A stretch of DNA of 64,000 nucleotides, taken from contig JAFVWN010000065.1 of assembly GCA_017501645.1 (NCBI GenBank), positions 1 through 64,000 on the forward strand, read 5' to 3'. The DNA is from Clostridia bacterium (GTDB lineage Bacteria; Bacillota; Clostridia; Christensenellales; UBA1242). Shown here piece by piece: positions 41,275 to 50,111 of this stretch. Numbering within the stretch: position 1 is the stretch's first letter; the number at the start of each line of letters is the position of its first letter. The position numbers were made by a program, and so were the translations under genes. Under the pieces are notes generated by a model. That model did no database searches. It saw only the letters and a program-made list of their open reading frames with translations, and was not told the origin of the DNA.

Positions 41275-41287
41275 CATTTTTTTTTAT

Positions 41288-43996
41288 TTATGCAAGTTGT
41301 GTATAAGTTACATCAATTACTTCAGTAGGTTCTACTGTTGCAGTTGTTGAACCGTTAATGAACCAAGCATAGCTTGAACCATAACTCGCAGTCTTACCCG
41401 CACCAAGAGTAAGTCTTATTAATTGACCACCTTGTTGTGTACGGACGAATGTGAAAGTGTCTTCATCTGCAACAATTTCAACATCTGTAGCCTTACAGCT
41501 AGAAAGATTTAGAGTTTCAGCACTATTTGAGTTAAGAACACCAATAATAGCACCAATAGCTCTTACTCTCCAAGCATCAGTTGAATCAACAGACTCAGTC
41601 TTAAAGCCTGCAGTAATTTTTAAATCATTAACTGTTGAGTTAGTAATAGTTGTTTTTGCAATAGAAACATTTAAGAATGCATCTACATTTTCTGCACCAC
41701 CAACAGGAGTTGAAATAGAGCCAATTAAACCACCAGCACTAAATACGCCAAGTTCTTCTGTTTCAAAGATTACTCTTTCGTCAGTGTAGTTGAAGTAAAC
41801 TTCGCCTGAAACAACACAGTTATTAACAGTTAAACCAATTGAACTAACATCTCCTGTGTATCTTGCGATAAGACCACCAAAGAATGTTGCACCATACATC
41901 TTTGTTGTATCAACATCTTTGTTTGCATTAACAATTACATTGATGTTTTCCAAAACTGCACCAGCACTAGCTTCACAAACTGCACCTGCAACCATATAAG
42001 TTGTAGAGAAGTTCTTTTCTTCCTTAGTATAGTTATATGAAGTAATAGTTGCATTTACATCAACATTAGAAATTACAGCAGTGCCTACTTTGTAAGCAAA
42101 ACCTGACATATTGATTGAGTCTTTAATAGAAGCAACAACATCAAAGTTAGAAATTGTTGGGATAATGTTTGAAACCTTATCTGTCTTAGCAACGAAACCT
42201 GCTGCATAAGTAGATTTTCTTGCATTTACAACATTAGCTCTGTCGTTAGCGTTAAGAATTAAAGCACCTGTAGCTTTGATTTCAACTTTAACAGAAGTCA
42301 TATCACTAGTTTCTACATCCACAAAACCAGTAATTACACCGGCATTATCGAATACGAAACCGGCAGACATATTAGCCTTAATTACAATATCAACAACAGG
42401 AGCATCAAATGCTTTTGTATAAGAAATTGCAGAACCTGCATTGTTTTGATGAACAAAACCTGCAACTGTGTTACCAGAAATAACACCAGAAACTGTAACA
42501 TCTTTAATAGTTAAACCAGTTTGAGCTGTACCTGTTTGCTCTTTACCAGCATTAACAACAGCACCAGCAATATCTCCACCAAGCATATAGACATCAATAC
42601 CGGCAACATCAACATTTTCAATTCTGCTGATAAAGCCGTTAGTATAACCTGCACTCTTGATTTCAATGTGTGCAGTGATACCACCAACAACTGTTGGAGT
42701 TTCAAGAGTATAATCAATAGAACTTCTAGCTGAAGTATCTACTACTTTGAAGCTCTTAACTTTGCTGTCAACAATTGCAGAGTTATAAGTTGCACCAGCA
42801 ACACCACCAACAAATGATTTATTGCTGTAAAGAGCAGTTGCTGTAAAATCAACTTCTACCCCACTAATAACTGTCATATCTGTTACTGTAACTTCGTGTT
42901 CACCATAGATAGTACCCTTAGTAGAGTCTGCATATCCAACAACACCACCAATGTAAGAACCTTCAAGACCAACATGATTGTTAATAACATTTACATTAAC
43001 AGCATAGTCACTAACTCTTACAAGGTTACCAGCACCAACAAGACCACCAATACCGTGTCTTGCACCACCAGTGTAGCTGAAACCATTAATTCTTGAAACA
43101 ACACTAGCTTTCTTAGTAACTGTTCCGTCTTCAGCAGTTTCAATAGCACCAGAAATTGTTGTGTTATAAGCATTACCAACTAAAGCACCAATAGAAACTC
43201 TCTTAACTACATCATAAACATCAGTTTCTGGAGCATCAGCAGATGCAAATTGTTCATAAACTTCTGCACCAACAGAAATTTTTGCATTTGCAATGCTTAA
43301 ATTCTTAATTGTTGCAAAACTTGTGTTTCCAAAGAAACCAAGGTCAAGATAAGCGTTTTTAGAACCATCCTTAGTAACAACTGTTAAAAACTCTTCATAG
43401 TTTTCCATATCAACATCAATTGTTAAACCTTTAACAGTGTGGCCGTTACCATCAAATGTACCAGAATAACCAGTATCTTCGTGACCACCAATTGGCTTCC
43501 AGTTGTAAGCTGAAATATCAACATCAGCAACGAGCTTTGTATAAGCAGGAGTATCTTGATTTAGAGCATTAGCAATATCAGCAAACTCTTTTAAGTGCTC
43601 TGCACTTGCAATGATATATGCATCATCAGCAGAAGTACCTTCTCCTTGCTTATAAACTTTTATAATATAAGTTGTAGTTTTTCTCTTTGAATTTTTAACT
43701 ACAGCAGTAAGGCCACCATTAACATCACCAGCAGTATATTTACCAGTTAATTGGTCATATACAAGTGGAGACTCAGCAGTGTCCGCATCAAGAGTAACTG
43801 TTAGGTTACCATCTGCAGTGCTATAGCCATCAAGTACAGAAACAGCATCACCTGTTCTGTATGCCATACTAATAGTAATATTAGTAGGATCAGGAACTTT
43901 ATTGCCAACAACAACACTTACGATAGTGTAAATACCTAAAGATAAAGTAGCAACAAGTCCAATAATAAGAGATGAAATTAAACCCTTTTTAGACAT
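41288..43996 (-). CDS. Large exported GLUG-like repeat protein
   Basis: The 902-residue protein has an N-terminal membrane anchor (MSKKGLISSLIIGLVATLSLGIY) and many units of the type IGGLVGAGN, IGGVVGYAD, FVGGVAGAT, GALVGNAY, which match the GLUG motif. They are spaced among beta-strand-rich segments typical of solenoid adhesins. An N-terminal segment (ADDAYIIASAEHLKEFADIAN) is usual in GLUG proteins. RBS GGAGGAAT precedes the ATG, with a consensus promoter upstream. It is monocistronic. No LPXTG is present, so the N-terminal helix may hold it in the membrane. Confidence 0.75.
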   Translation of the reverse strand: MSKKGLISSLIIGLVATLSLGIYTIVSVVVGNKVPDPTNITISMAYRTGDAVSVLDGYSTADGNLTVTLDADTAESPLVYDQLTGKYTAGDVNGGLTAVVKNSKRKTTTYIIKVYKQGEGTSADDAYIIASAEHLKEFADIANALNQDTPAYTKLVADVDISAYNWKPIGGHEDTGYSGTFDGNGHTVKGLTIDVDMENYEEFLTVVTKDGSKNAYLDLGFFGNTSFATIKNLSIANAKISVGAEVYEQFASADAPETDVYDVVKRVSIGALVGNAYNTTISGAIETAEDGTVTKKASVVSRINGFSYTGGARHGIGGLVGAGNLVRVSDYAVNVNVINNHVGLEGSYIGGVVGYADSTKGTIYGEHEVTVTDMTVISGVEVDFTATALYSNKSFVGGVAGATYNSAIVDSKVKSFKVVDTSARSSIDYTLETPTVVGGITAHIEIKSAGYTNGFISRIENVDVAGIDVYMLGGDIAGAVVNAGKEQTGTAQTGLTIKDVTVSGVISGNTVAGFVHQNNAGSAISYTKAFDAPVVDIVIKANMSAGFVFDNAGVITGFVDVETSDMTSVKVEIKATGALILNANDRANVVNARKSTYAAGFVAKTDKVSNIIPTISNFDVVASIKDSINMSGFAYKVGTAVISNVDVNATITSYNYTKEEKNFSTTYMVAGAVCEASAGAVLENINVIVNANKDVDTTKMYGATFFGGLIARYTGDVSSIGLTVNNCVVSGEVYFNYTDERVIFETEELGVFSAGGLIGSISTPVGGAENVDAFLNVSIAKTTITNSTVNDLKITAGFKTESVDSTDAWRVRAIGAIIGVLNSNSAETLNLSSCKATDVEIVADEDTFTFVRTQQGGQLIRLTLGAGKTASYGSSYAWFINGSTTATVEPTEVIDVTYTQLA

Positions 43997-44039
43997 AATA
44001 TTCCTCCTATATATGCATATGCATATTTAAGTTAGTAAA

Positions 44040-44068
44040 AGTATATCGTAGATAAGGCTTAAAGTCAA
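44040..44068 (-). promoter_or_regulatory. Promoter of the 902-residue protein gene
   Basis: TTGACT (44063-44068), 17 bp, TATACT (44040-44045) on the minus strand. The leader contains the palindrome ATATGCATATGCATAT. Confidence 0.8.
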
Positions 44069-44095
44069 TACCCATTTTTAAAGAAAATCAAAAAA

Positions 44096-44138
44096 AGAGC
44101 CATTTTTTTAATAAAAAATAGCCCTTTTTGCACTTTTT
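44096..44138 (-). terminator. Terminator of the lipoprotein gene
   Basis: AAAAAGAGCC...GGCTATTT-type long hairpin with mostly A-T pairs and a T run on the minus strand. Confidence 0.6.
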
Positions 44139-44168
44139 ATGAAGTTTTTTACACCTTTTTCTAGGTTT

Positions 44169-45161
44169 CTAGTATAAAAACTGCACAACTATAGTTGTTT
44201 GTATTCTTACAAGAGAACCAGTATCATCTGTTGTCTTAGAGCGAAGCGTAAGCACTACACTCGCCTTATCATCTTCGTCAAGTTCAATGTTTGTTTCATC
44301 TTTTAACTTAAGATAAACACCATCGGCCTTTTCAACAATCTCAAACAAATTATCATTTGAAATCATCACATCAAAATCGGTTAATTCAATCAAGAAATCT
44401 CTTGATGAGAAATATCTTACAGATATTTTCTCTTCTAAAGCAGTACCACTCTCAATTTGAACGGTTTGTGTTAATCCGTCTTTTAAAACAAACAAGTTTC
44501 CAAATGTTGCAAAACTGCTTTCAATAGAGTCAACAACCTTAAGACCAATACTGTCGCTTAGACCTATCATCTCATCTCCTGCAGAATTAAAAATACTTAC
44601 AGCAATTGTTGCCTCTCCACTTCTTCCAGTAGAACGAACAGCAAGACTCGACTCATCTAAAATCTCTATAACACTTGGATTTGAACTTGTCATTTTATAA
44701 ACAAATTCACCATTTTCACAAGACCTATCCCCAGCCTTAAAAGTTCCCTTAAGGTCTAGATATTTTACAAGCCCCGCATTAATGATGCCTTCATTTGCTC
44801 CAAGGTCAACTTTTGTTGGATATTCTTTTAATCTAACCTCACAAGAATCTTCCAAAGAGTTAAGTTTAGCTTTTACAATAATTGATGTAAAGTTTGAATC
44901 TGTAACTTTGATTGCACCACGCCTAAATTCAAAGCTGTCTTCCAATGTATAGTCTGCTTCAAGTTCATATGATATATAATCTCTTCCAGCTGTTGAAGGA
45001 TAAACTTTATAATCAAGAAAGGTACTCACTCCATAGTCAACATAAAAAACATCACGCACAAACTCTATGCCTGAAGGTTGTCCCCCTCCTTGTATACCAC
45101 AACCTGTGAATAAAAGAAGGCTTGCTATGCACACTGATAATAAGCTTAAAATCTTTTTCAT
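44169..45161 (-). CDS. Lipoprotein with Ig-like domains
   Basis: The 330-residue protein has a lipoprotein signal peptide with lipobox LFTGC (Cys at residue 21). The mature part is beta-rich; the segment YKMTSSNPSVIEILDESSLAVRSTGRSGEATIAVSI has the Big_2 Ig-like pattern. Its style resembles the product of 39769-41043, with which it may form a surface complex (inference). It is monocistronic from a consensus promoter at 45190-45219. Confidence 0.8.
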   Translation of the reverse strand: MKKILSLLSVCIASLLLFTGCGIQGGGQPSGIEFVRDVFYVDYGVSTFLDYKVYPSTAGRDYISYELEADYTLEDSFEFRRGAIKVTDSNFTSIIVKAKLNSLEDSCEVRLKEYPTKVDLGANEGIINAGLVKYLDLKGTFKAGDRSCENGEFVYKMTSSNPSVIEILDESSLAVRSTGRSGEATIAVSIFNSAGDEMIGLSDSIGLKVVDSIESSFATFGNLFVLKDGLTQTVQIESGTALEEKISVRYFSSRDFLIELTDFDVMISNDNLFEIVEKADGVYLKLKDETNIELDEDDKASVVLTLRSKTTDDTGSLVRIQTTIVVQFLY

Positions 45162-45189
45162 TATACCCGCCTATTTCTATTATGTATTA

Positions 45190-45219
45190 ATTATAAACAT
45201 TTTAGTCTTCAGTTGTCAA
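45190..45219 (-). promoter_or_regulatory. Promoter of the lipoprotein gene
   Basis: TTGACA (45214-45219), 18 bp, TATAAT (45190-45195) on the minus strand; divergent from the promoter at 45253. Confidence 0.8.
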
Positions 45220-45252
45220 ACATAATAAAGCATAGTTTTTTATAAATCTTAC

Positions 45253-45281
45253 TTGCAATTGTGTTTTTTTATGTGTACAAT
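45253..45281 (+). promoter_or_regulatory. Promoter of the TtcA-like gene
   Basis: TTGCAA (45253-45258), 17 bp, TACAAT (45276-45281); RBS TTGGAG is followed by ATG 45302. Confidence 0.75.
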
Positions 45282-45301
45282 TATAAAAATTGGAGCAAAT
45301 T

Positions 45302-46051
45302 ATGGAAAATAAACGATTAAAACAGAAAATTATCAAAAATATGATAAGAGCTATTAAAGAGTATAATATGATTGAAGAAGGAGACACTATTGCCGTTGGG
45401 GTCTCTGGAGGAAAAGACAGCCTTGTGCTTCTTGACTGCCTTGCAACCATTAAAAGTTACAAAAAAGTCAACTTCAATATTATCGCAATAACTATCAACC
45501 AAGGATTTCCTGCTGGTAGTTTTGATAAGGTTCAAGAACTTACTCAAAAACTAGATATTCCTTATCATATTTACGATACTGATATTTTTGAAATTATTTT
45601 TAATGTTAGAAAAGAAAAAAATCCTTGCAGTTTATGTGCAAAAATGAGAAGGGGTGCTCTTTGTGATAAAGCAAAAGAACTAGGAGCAAACAAAATTGCA
45701 CTTGGCCACCACGCGGACGATATGGTCGAAACTTTTTTAATGAGTTTCATATACGAGGGCAGGCTTTCAACATTTATGCCAGTAACCCATATGAGCAGGT
45801 CTGGAATCACTGCAATTCGCCCAATGATGCTTGTGAGCGAAAAAGATATTGCTTGTTATAGTAGAGACCTACCAATTGTTCACAACCCTTGCCCTGCCGA
45901 CAAGCACACAACAAGAGAATATGTAAAAGATATTTTGAAAGGAATAAAATCTTCAGTTAAAATAAGTGAAGCAAATATGTTAAACGCCTTAACCCACCCT
46001 GAAAGATACAACCTTTTGGACAAAATGAAAGATTCTTCACAAGAAGATTAA
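45302..46051 (+). CDS. TtcA/TtuA-family tRNA thiolation ATPase
   Basis: The 249-residue protein has the PP-loop VGVSGGKDSLVLL near residue 33, a central CSLCAKMRRGAL, the LGHHADDMVETFLM motif and HNPCPADKHTTREYV near the end. These are the hallmarks of the TtcA subfamily of tRNA 2-thiolation enzymes, which bind an Fe-S cluster with such cysteines. The modified base cannot be decided from this (2-thiocytidine or another). ATG 45302 follows TTGGAGCAAATT; the TTG at 45290 is the RBS itself. Confidence 0.87.
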   Translation: MENKRLKQKIIKNMIRAIKEYNMIEEGDTIAVGVSGGKDSLVLLDCLATIKSYKKVNFNIIAITINQGFPAGSFDKVQELTQKLDIPYHIYDTDIFEIIFNVRKEKNPCSLCAKMRRGALCDKAKELGANKIALGHHADDMVETFLMSFIYEGRLSTFMPVTHMSRSGITAIRPMMLVSEKDIACYSRDLPIVHNPCPADKHTTREYVKDILKGIKSSVKISEANMLNALTHPERYNLLDKMKDSSQED

Positions 46052-46084
46052 ATTGATTTTTTCTTTTATTATGAAACCTTACAA

Positions 46085-46143
46085 TTTTAGTTTCTACAAA
46101 AACAAAAAAAAAGTTTCGCCTTCATTCATAATTCTTCATTAAA
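46085..46143. repeat. Short dispersed repeat block
   Basis: TTTAGTTTCTAC and AAGTTTCGCCTTCATTCAT repeat phrases of the blocks near 20112 and 37840, between convergent genes. No poly-G element accompanies it. Confidence 0.55.
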
Positions 46144-46170
46144 AAAGAGAGACAAAATGTCTCTCTTTTT
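46142..46170 (-). terminator. Terminator of pyk
   Basis: AAAAAGAGAGACA / TGTCTCTCTTTTT hairpin; it could act for both convergent genes. Confidence 0.88.
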
Positions 46171-47577
46171 CTATACCATATCTACTAAAATCATATTTGA
46201 GCCAACACCGCCAGCTGTCGTTGATGCCATTTGCACAATCAAGTCGCCTTTTTTAACAATCTTATGCTCGTGAGCTTTTTGCTTTGCCCCAGCAATTAAG
46301 CTATCGGTATCACTATAAGTTTTATCCATAACCGGAGTTACGCCCCAACTTAAAGATAATTGATAATAAGTCTTTACATTTGGAGTACAAGCAACAATCT
46401 CACAACTAGGTCTACACCTACTTACACTTCTTGCACTGAAACCAGACGCTGTTGCAACAACTATTGCTTTTGCGTGAAGAGCTTTTGATAACTCGCAAGC
46501 AGCATAACCAATACTTGCACTAACATTATTATTGTAACCAAAATTATGGATTTCATCATAATTTATAGTTCTTTCACACTCAAGAGCAATTTTTGCCATT
46601 GTTTCTACACTAAGAACAGGATATTCTCCCGCAGATGTCTCTCCTGAAAGCATAACAGCACTTGTCCCATCCAGAACAGCATTTGCAATATCGCTAATTT
46701 CTGCACGAGTCGGTCTTACATTATGAATCATACTTTCAAGCATTTCAGTTGCTGTAATAACCATTTTCCCAGCGCCAACACATCTTGAAATGAGTTGCTT
46801 TTGAATATACGGAATCTTTTCAAACTCAACTTCAACACCAAGGTCACCACGAGCAACCATCACACCGTCCGCCACCGCAATAATCTCATCCATATTTGAA
46901 ACACCTTTACGGCTTTCAATTTTTGCGATAACCAAGGCTTCTTTTTCATAACCGTTCTTTTTCAAAAACTTTTTAAACTCTAAAACATCACTCGCACAAC
47001 CAACAAAAGAAGCAGAGAAAATATCAGCCCCCTCTTCTATTCCAAAAAGAATGTCTTTTTTGTCCCCATCACTTAAATAGTTAAGATTCAAATCAACCCC
47101 AGGGATATTGATACTCTTATTGTTGCTAAGTTTACCACCAACCAAAATTTTACACAAAACTTCAGTTCCTTGAACGCCTTCCACTTCAAGCTTGATAAGA
47201 CCATCATTCAAAAGAATAATATCACCTTTCTTTACTAACTTATTGAAAGAAGCAAGTGTTACCGACACTCCTTGTTCATTACCAATAACATTACGAGTTG
47301 TTAAAATAAATCTATCACCTTTTTTAATGTTAACAAATCCATTTTGAAATTGTCTTATTCTAATTTCAGGGCCTCTTGTATCAATCATAATTGCAACAGG
47401 TTTATTAAGTTCTTCTCTCGCCTCTTTTAAAAGACTAATCAATTGATGATGAGATTCGTGAGTTCCGTGACTCATATTAAATCTTGCAACATTCATTCCC
47501 GCAAGAATCATTTGCTTAATTACGCTTTTACTAGCCGAAGATGGGCCAAGGGTACATACAATTTTAGTTCTTCTCAT
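46171..47577 (-). CDS. pyk: Pyruvate kinase
   Basis: Pyruvate kinase converts phosphoenolpyruvate and ADP to pyruvate and ATP, directly supplying the PFOR encoded at 14121. The 468-residue protein has the N-terminal RRTKIVCTLGPSS, ARFNMSHGTHE, IMIDTRGPEIR, the substrate-binding MVARGDLGVE and ITATEMLESM, and a complete C-terminal allosteric domain. It lacks the extra PEP-utiliser domain of Bacillus Pyk. RBS GGAGTT and a consensus promoter lie upstream. Confidence 0.97.
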   Translation of the reverse strand: MRRTKIVCTLGPSSASKSVIKQMILAGMNVARFNMSHGTHESHHQLISLLKEAREELNKPVAIMIDTRGPEIRIRQFQNGFVNIKKGDRFILTTRNVIGNEQGVSVTLASFNKLVKKGDIILLNDGLIKLEVEGVQGTEVLCKILVGGKLSNNKSINIPGVDLNLNYLSDGDKKDILFGIEEGADIFSASFVGCASDVLEFKKFLKKNGYEKEALVIAKIESRKGVSNMDEIIAVADGVMVARGDLGVEVEFEKIPYIQKQLISRCVGAGKMVITATEMLESMIHNVRPTRAEISDIANAVLDGTSAVMLSGETSAGEYPVLSVETMAKIALECERTINYDEIHNFGYNNNVSASIGYAACELSKALHAKAIVVATASGFSARSVSRCRPSCEIVACTPNVKTYYQLSLSWGVTPVMDKTYSDTDSLIAGAKQKAHEHKIVKKGDLIVQMASTTAGGVGSNMILVDMV

Positions 47578-47616
47578 AATAACTCCATTAATATTCTATG
47601 AAATATCTATAATAGA

Positions 47617-47645
47617 ATTATACACATATTTTTTCATAAAGTAAA
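47617..47645 (-). promoter_or_regulatory. Promoter of pyk
   Basis: TTTACT (47640-47645), 17 bp, TATAAT (47617-47622) on the minus strand. Confidence 0.75.
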
Positions 47646-47649
47646 ACAA

Positions 47650-47675
47650 AAAAGCACATCAGTTTATGTGCTTTT
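47650..47675 (-). terminator. Terminator of the M23 peptidase gene
   Basis: AAAAGCACAT / ATGTGCTTTT hairpin with flanking A and T runs. Confidence 0.8.
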
Positions 47676-47681
47676 TAAAAA

Positions 47682-48296
47682 TTATTTACCTTCTTCAGCA
47701 AAATATGGTGTTGGGTCAACAAGTTTGTCCCCTTCATAAAGTTCAAAATGTAGATGAGTGCCGTCTGCCTTTTCTGTTAAGTTCGAACCAACAGTTCCTA
47801 TTTCTTGACCTTTCTTTACCGTATCTCCCTCACTCACAAGAGCTTCATCACTAAGACACTTATACACACTTTTAAGATTTTTTGAATGACTTATAGTTAT
47901 AATTAGTCCATCCATCATTGAATGTTCTATCTTTTCAACCTTGCCATCATAAACAGCAAGCACTTTTGTACCCTCACTTGCTTTGTAGTCAACAGCTTGG
48001 TGAGTTTGCCAAATCCCAGTAGTATTATCCTCAAGAAGATGGTCTTCTGCATACTCTTTTGCAATTTCGCCATCTTTAATAGGACTTACAAACATAATAA
48101 CCTCATCATTAACCGTTGGAACTGTCGGGATGATGTCTTCTTGATTAACAGTCTTACCCCCTTCTTCATTCACATAGTTTATTGCAGTAAAACTTATTAA
48201 TGTTAATGCTAAAACAACACACACAGAAACCGCAAGTGCATATGAATTTCTTTTGAAAAAATGCTTAATTTTTCTTATAAAATTGTTTCCTCTCAT
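47682..48296 (-). CDS. Membrane-anchored M23 endopeptidase (SpoIIQ-like)
   Basis: The ~204-residue protein has one N-terminal membrane helix (about 19-41) and a LytM/M23 domain with both zinc motifs intact: HQAVD (H99, D103) and HLHFE (H181, H183). Peptidoglycan cleavage is expected. Size and layout match clostridial SpoIIQ, which keeps its zinc site, but stem peptidases of vegetative cells look the same. ATG 48296 has GGAGG 5 bp upstream. It lies 56 bp after the 146-residue protein gene. Confidence 0.85.
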   Translation of the reverse strand: MRGNNFIRKIKHFFKRNSYALAVSVCVVLALTLISFTAINYVNEEGGKTVNQEDIIPTVPTVNDEVIMFVSPIKDGEIAKEYAEDHLLEDNTTGIWQTHQAVDYKASEGTKVLAVYDGKVEKIEHSMMDGLIITISHSKNLKSVYKCLSDEALVSEGDTVKKGQEIGTVGSNLTEKADGTHLHFELYEGDKLVDPTPYFAEEGK

Positions 48297-48352
48297 AAAA
48301 ACCTCCATTACTAATTCGAATATTTACATTTTTGCAAATTTTATACATTTTT

Positions 48353-48793
48353 TTAATAACTACCATAAATTATTGGAGTCCCAATAACTATTTTTTCTCC
48401 ATCAGCAACCATTTGAACATTAGCCCTCCTCCCTTTTATTCTGTAACTTAAAAGAGTAGACACTCCTTCAACAACACTTTTATTTTCAACCTCATACTTA
48501 TTAAGAATAACTAGCCCCATTTTTTGAGCAAGTTCATTCATTTTTTGTTTTCCACCAAAAACCATTAAACATTCTCCAACAACTTCACCTTTTGATGTAT
48601 ACTTTAATAAATTTTTCGCCTCAAAATTTTCAACAACAAACCCCAAATCGCTTTCCGCATATGTAATCTCACTCTTTGACGCTTTTATTTTATTAGTTTC
48701 TCCTAAAAACACACCCCTAACATCTCCAGATGAAAGACCTAAACAAACAACCATAAATAACACAGGTAAAACAATCAACAAAAATCTTTTCAT
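48353..48793 (-). CDS. Small exported protein, possibly YwmB-like
   Basis: The 146-residue protein has a signal peptide (MKRFLLIVLPVLFMVVCLGLSSG) and a compact alpha/beta domain (GECLMVFGGKQKMNELAQKMG, RRANVQMVADGEKIVIGTPIIYGSY). The ending and the location before a SpoIIQ-like gene recall YwmB, which lies in the ywmB-murA-spoIID-spoIIQ region of Bacilli; this is only a suggestion. The ATG directly follows the T run of a terminator-like hairpin whose 3' arm holds AGAGGA. Confidence 0.5.
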   Translation of the reverse strand: MKRFLLIVLPVLFMVVCLGLSSGDVRGVFLGETNKIKASKSEITYAESDLGFVVENFEAKNLLKYTSKGEVVGECLMVFGGKQKMNELAQKMGLVILNKYEVENKSVVEGVSTLLSYRIKGRRANVQMVADGEKIVIGTPIIYGSY

Positions 48794-48822
48794 AAAAAAA
48801 TCATCCTCTTAGGAAGATGATT
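48794..48822 (-). terminator. Terminator-like hairpin abutting the start of the 146-residue gene
   Basis: AATCATC / GATGATT arms, then seven T, then ATG 48793 on the minus strand. The 3' arm contains AGAGGA, a possible RBS, so the structure could stop transcription from upstream and also mask translation. Confidence 0.6.
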
Positions 48823-48838
48823 GACATTTATATATTTT

Positions 48839-50056
48839 TTATTCATTTAATAATTTATCCATAAAACCAAACCCAGCAATCAAATGTAATGTCGTTGGAG
48901 AAGCAAATAAACAAGGTGTAAGAGCAAAACTTTTTTGCACCCTATATGCATCAAATTTATACTTTTTTAAAACATTAACAGGATGGTTTATCGTAGATGT
49001 TACGAAAAATATCTTATTTAAACATTTTTTCAGCACTGTTTTTATATATGGAATATAATTATTTGCAACTTTAGTTATTTCTTTATTATCAATAATTAGG
49101 CTGGCTCCGTCTATTCTTCTTAAAGCTTCTGTTGGCGAAATTTTTAAAAGTTTTGAAACTGCATCTATATGCTTATTGACATTTACCTCTCTTCCAAAAG
49201 TATAATTATCAAAAAATGAAGTATACGAATTAACATTAAGCTTTAATGCTATTGTATACAATTCTAGAAAGTCCGCACTCACACATTGAGACTGCATAAG
49301 TGATGCAAGTTGATAATCACCTCCGCAAAAACCTCTTGTTTGATTGTAAAAACTCATTGCCTGCCCCAAACGAATAAGCACCCAAGTATTAGTTCTCCAC
49401 TTTTGAATTTTTGTTTGAGGCTTTTTATTTACATAGTTACTAAGAGTTTGTTTCAAAAAGTTTTTCATTCTTTGGCAAATAGTCTTTTTAAAAACCATTT
49501 CTGCAACAATATCATCAAATAAAGAAATATACTTCCCTGTTATATAATAAGTTTGCAAATTAACAAAATCTGTTTTTTGCTCGAACACATAGATTTCTAT
49601 TGGGCATTCTGTTACATAAATATTAAACAGAACCCCATCAAACAATCTTGCGAATTTAGAAAAGGTTATGTCAATAAAATTATCAAAAGCAACAACTATA
49701 AGCTGACAACCAAGCGAAAAACTATAATATTTACAAATACTCACAAGTTCTTCCCCACCAACAGCAACAACCAATTCTTGCCCATAGTCTTGTAAAGTTT
49801 CCGCAATGCAAATTTTTGCTTTTTCATTGATTATTACTTTGTTGATTTCTTTATGTTGCATTTTTACTTTTTGTAATATATTTCCTAAAAACGCATAATC
49901 ATTATCCGCCACAATAAGAATTTTATTATGCTTTCCAAAGCATAAACTGTCAATCAATTTTTCTTCTGCGTTTTTTCCAACAATAATTTTTTGCGTTTGC
50001 AAATAATGCTCCTCTTCGCAATCACACATCATTTTTTCTTGCTCATAATTTTCCAT
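48839..50056 (-). CDS. Diverged iron-alcohol-dehydrogenase/dehydroquinate-synthase-like protein
   Basis: The ~405-residue protein has an N-terminal Rossmann half that resembles the Fe-ADH and glycerol-1-phosphate dehydrogenase fold: QKIIVGKNAEEKL, KILIVADNDYAFLGNIL and LVVAVGGEELVSICKYYS, where family members have GGGS--D--K. The usual metal-binding His residues are not evident in the helical half. It is therefore probably inactive or of changed function. The start is uncertain: ATG 50056 lacks an RBS and directly follows a terminator; ATG 50032 or 50029 is possible. Confidence 0.5.
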   Translation of the reverse strand: MENYEQEKMMCDCEEEHYLQTQKIIVGKNAEEKLIDSLCFGKHNKILIVADNDYAFLGNILQKVKMQHKEINKVIINEKAKICIAETLQDYGQELVVAVGGEELVSICKYYSFSLGCQLIVVAFDNFIDITFSKFARLFDGVLFNIYVTECPIEIYVFEQKTDFVNLQTYYITGKYISLFDDIVAEMVFKKTICQRMKNFLKQTLSNYVNKKPQTKIQKWRTNTWVLIRLGQAMSFYNQTRGFCGGDYQLASLMQSQCVSADFLELYTIALKLNVNSYTSFFDNYTFGREVNVNKHIDAVSKLLKISPTEALRRIDGASLIIDNKEITKVANNYIPYIKTVLKKCLNKIFFVTSTINHPVNVLKKYKFDAYRVQKSFALTPCLFASPTTLHLIAGFGFMDKLLNE

Positions 50057-50059
50057 AAC

Positions 50060-50100
50060 AAAAAAATAGCACATAAATATATCTTATATCTATGTGCTAT
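50060..50100 (-). terminator. Terminator between the flippase-like gene and the diverged dehydrogenase gene
   Basis: ATAGCACATA (50066-50075) and TATGTGCTAT (50091-50100) pair perfectly; on the minus strand six T follow, ending 4 nt before ATG 50056. Confidence 0.8.
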
Positions 50101-50111
50101 ATATCGAATAA

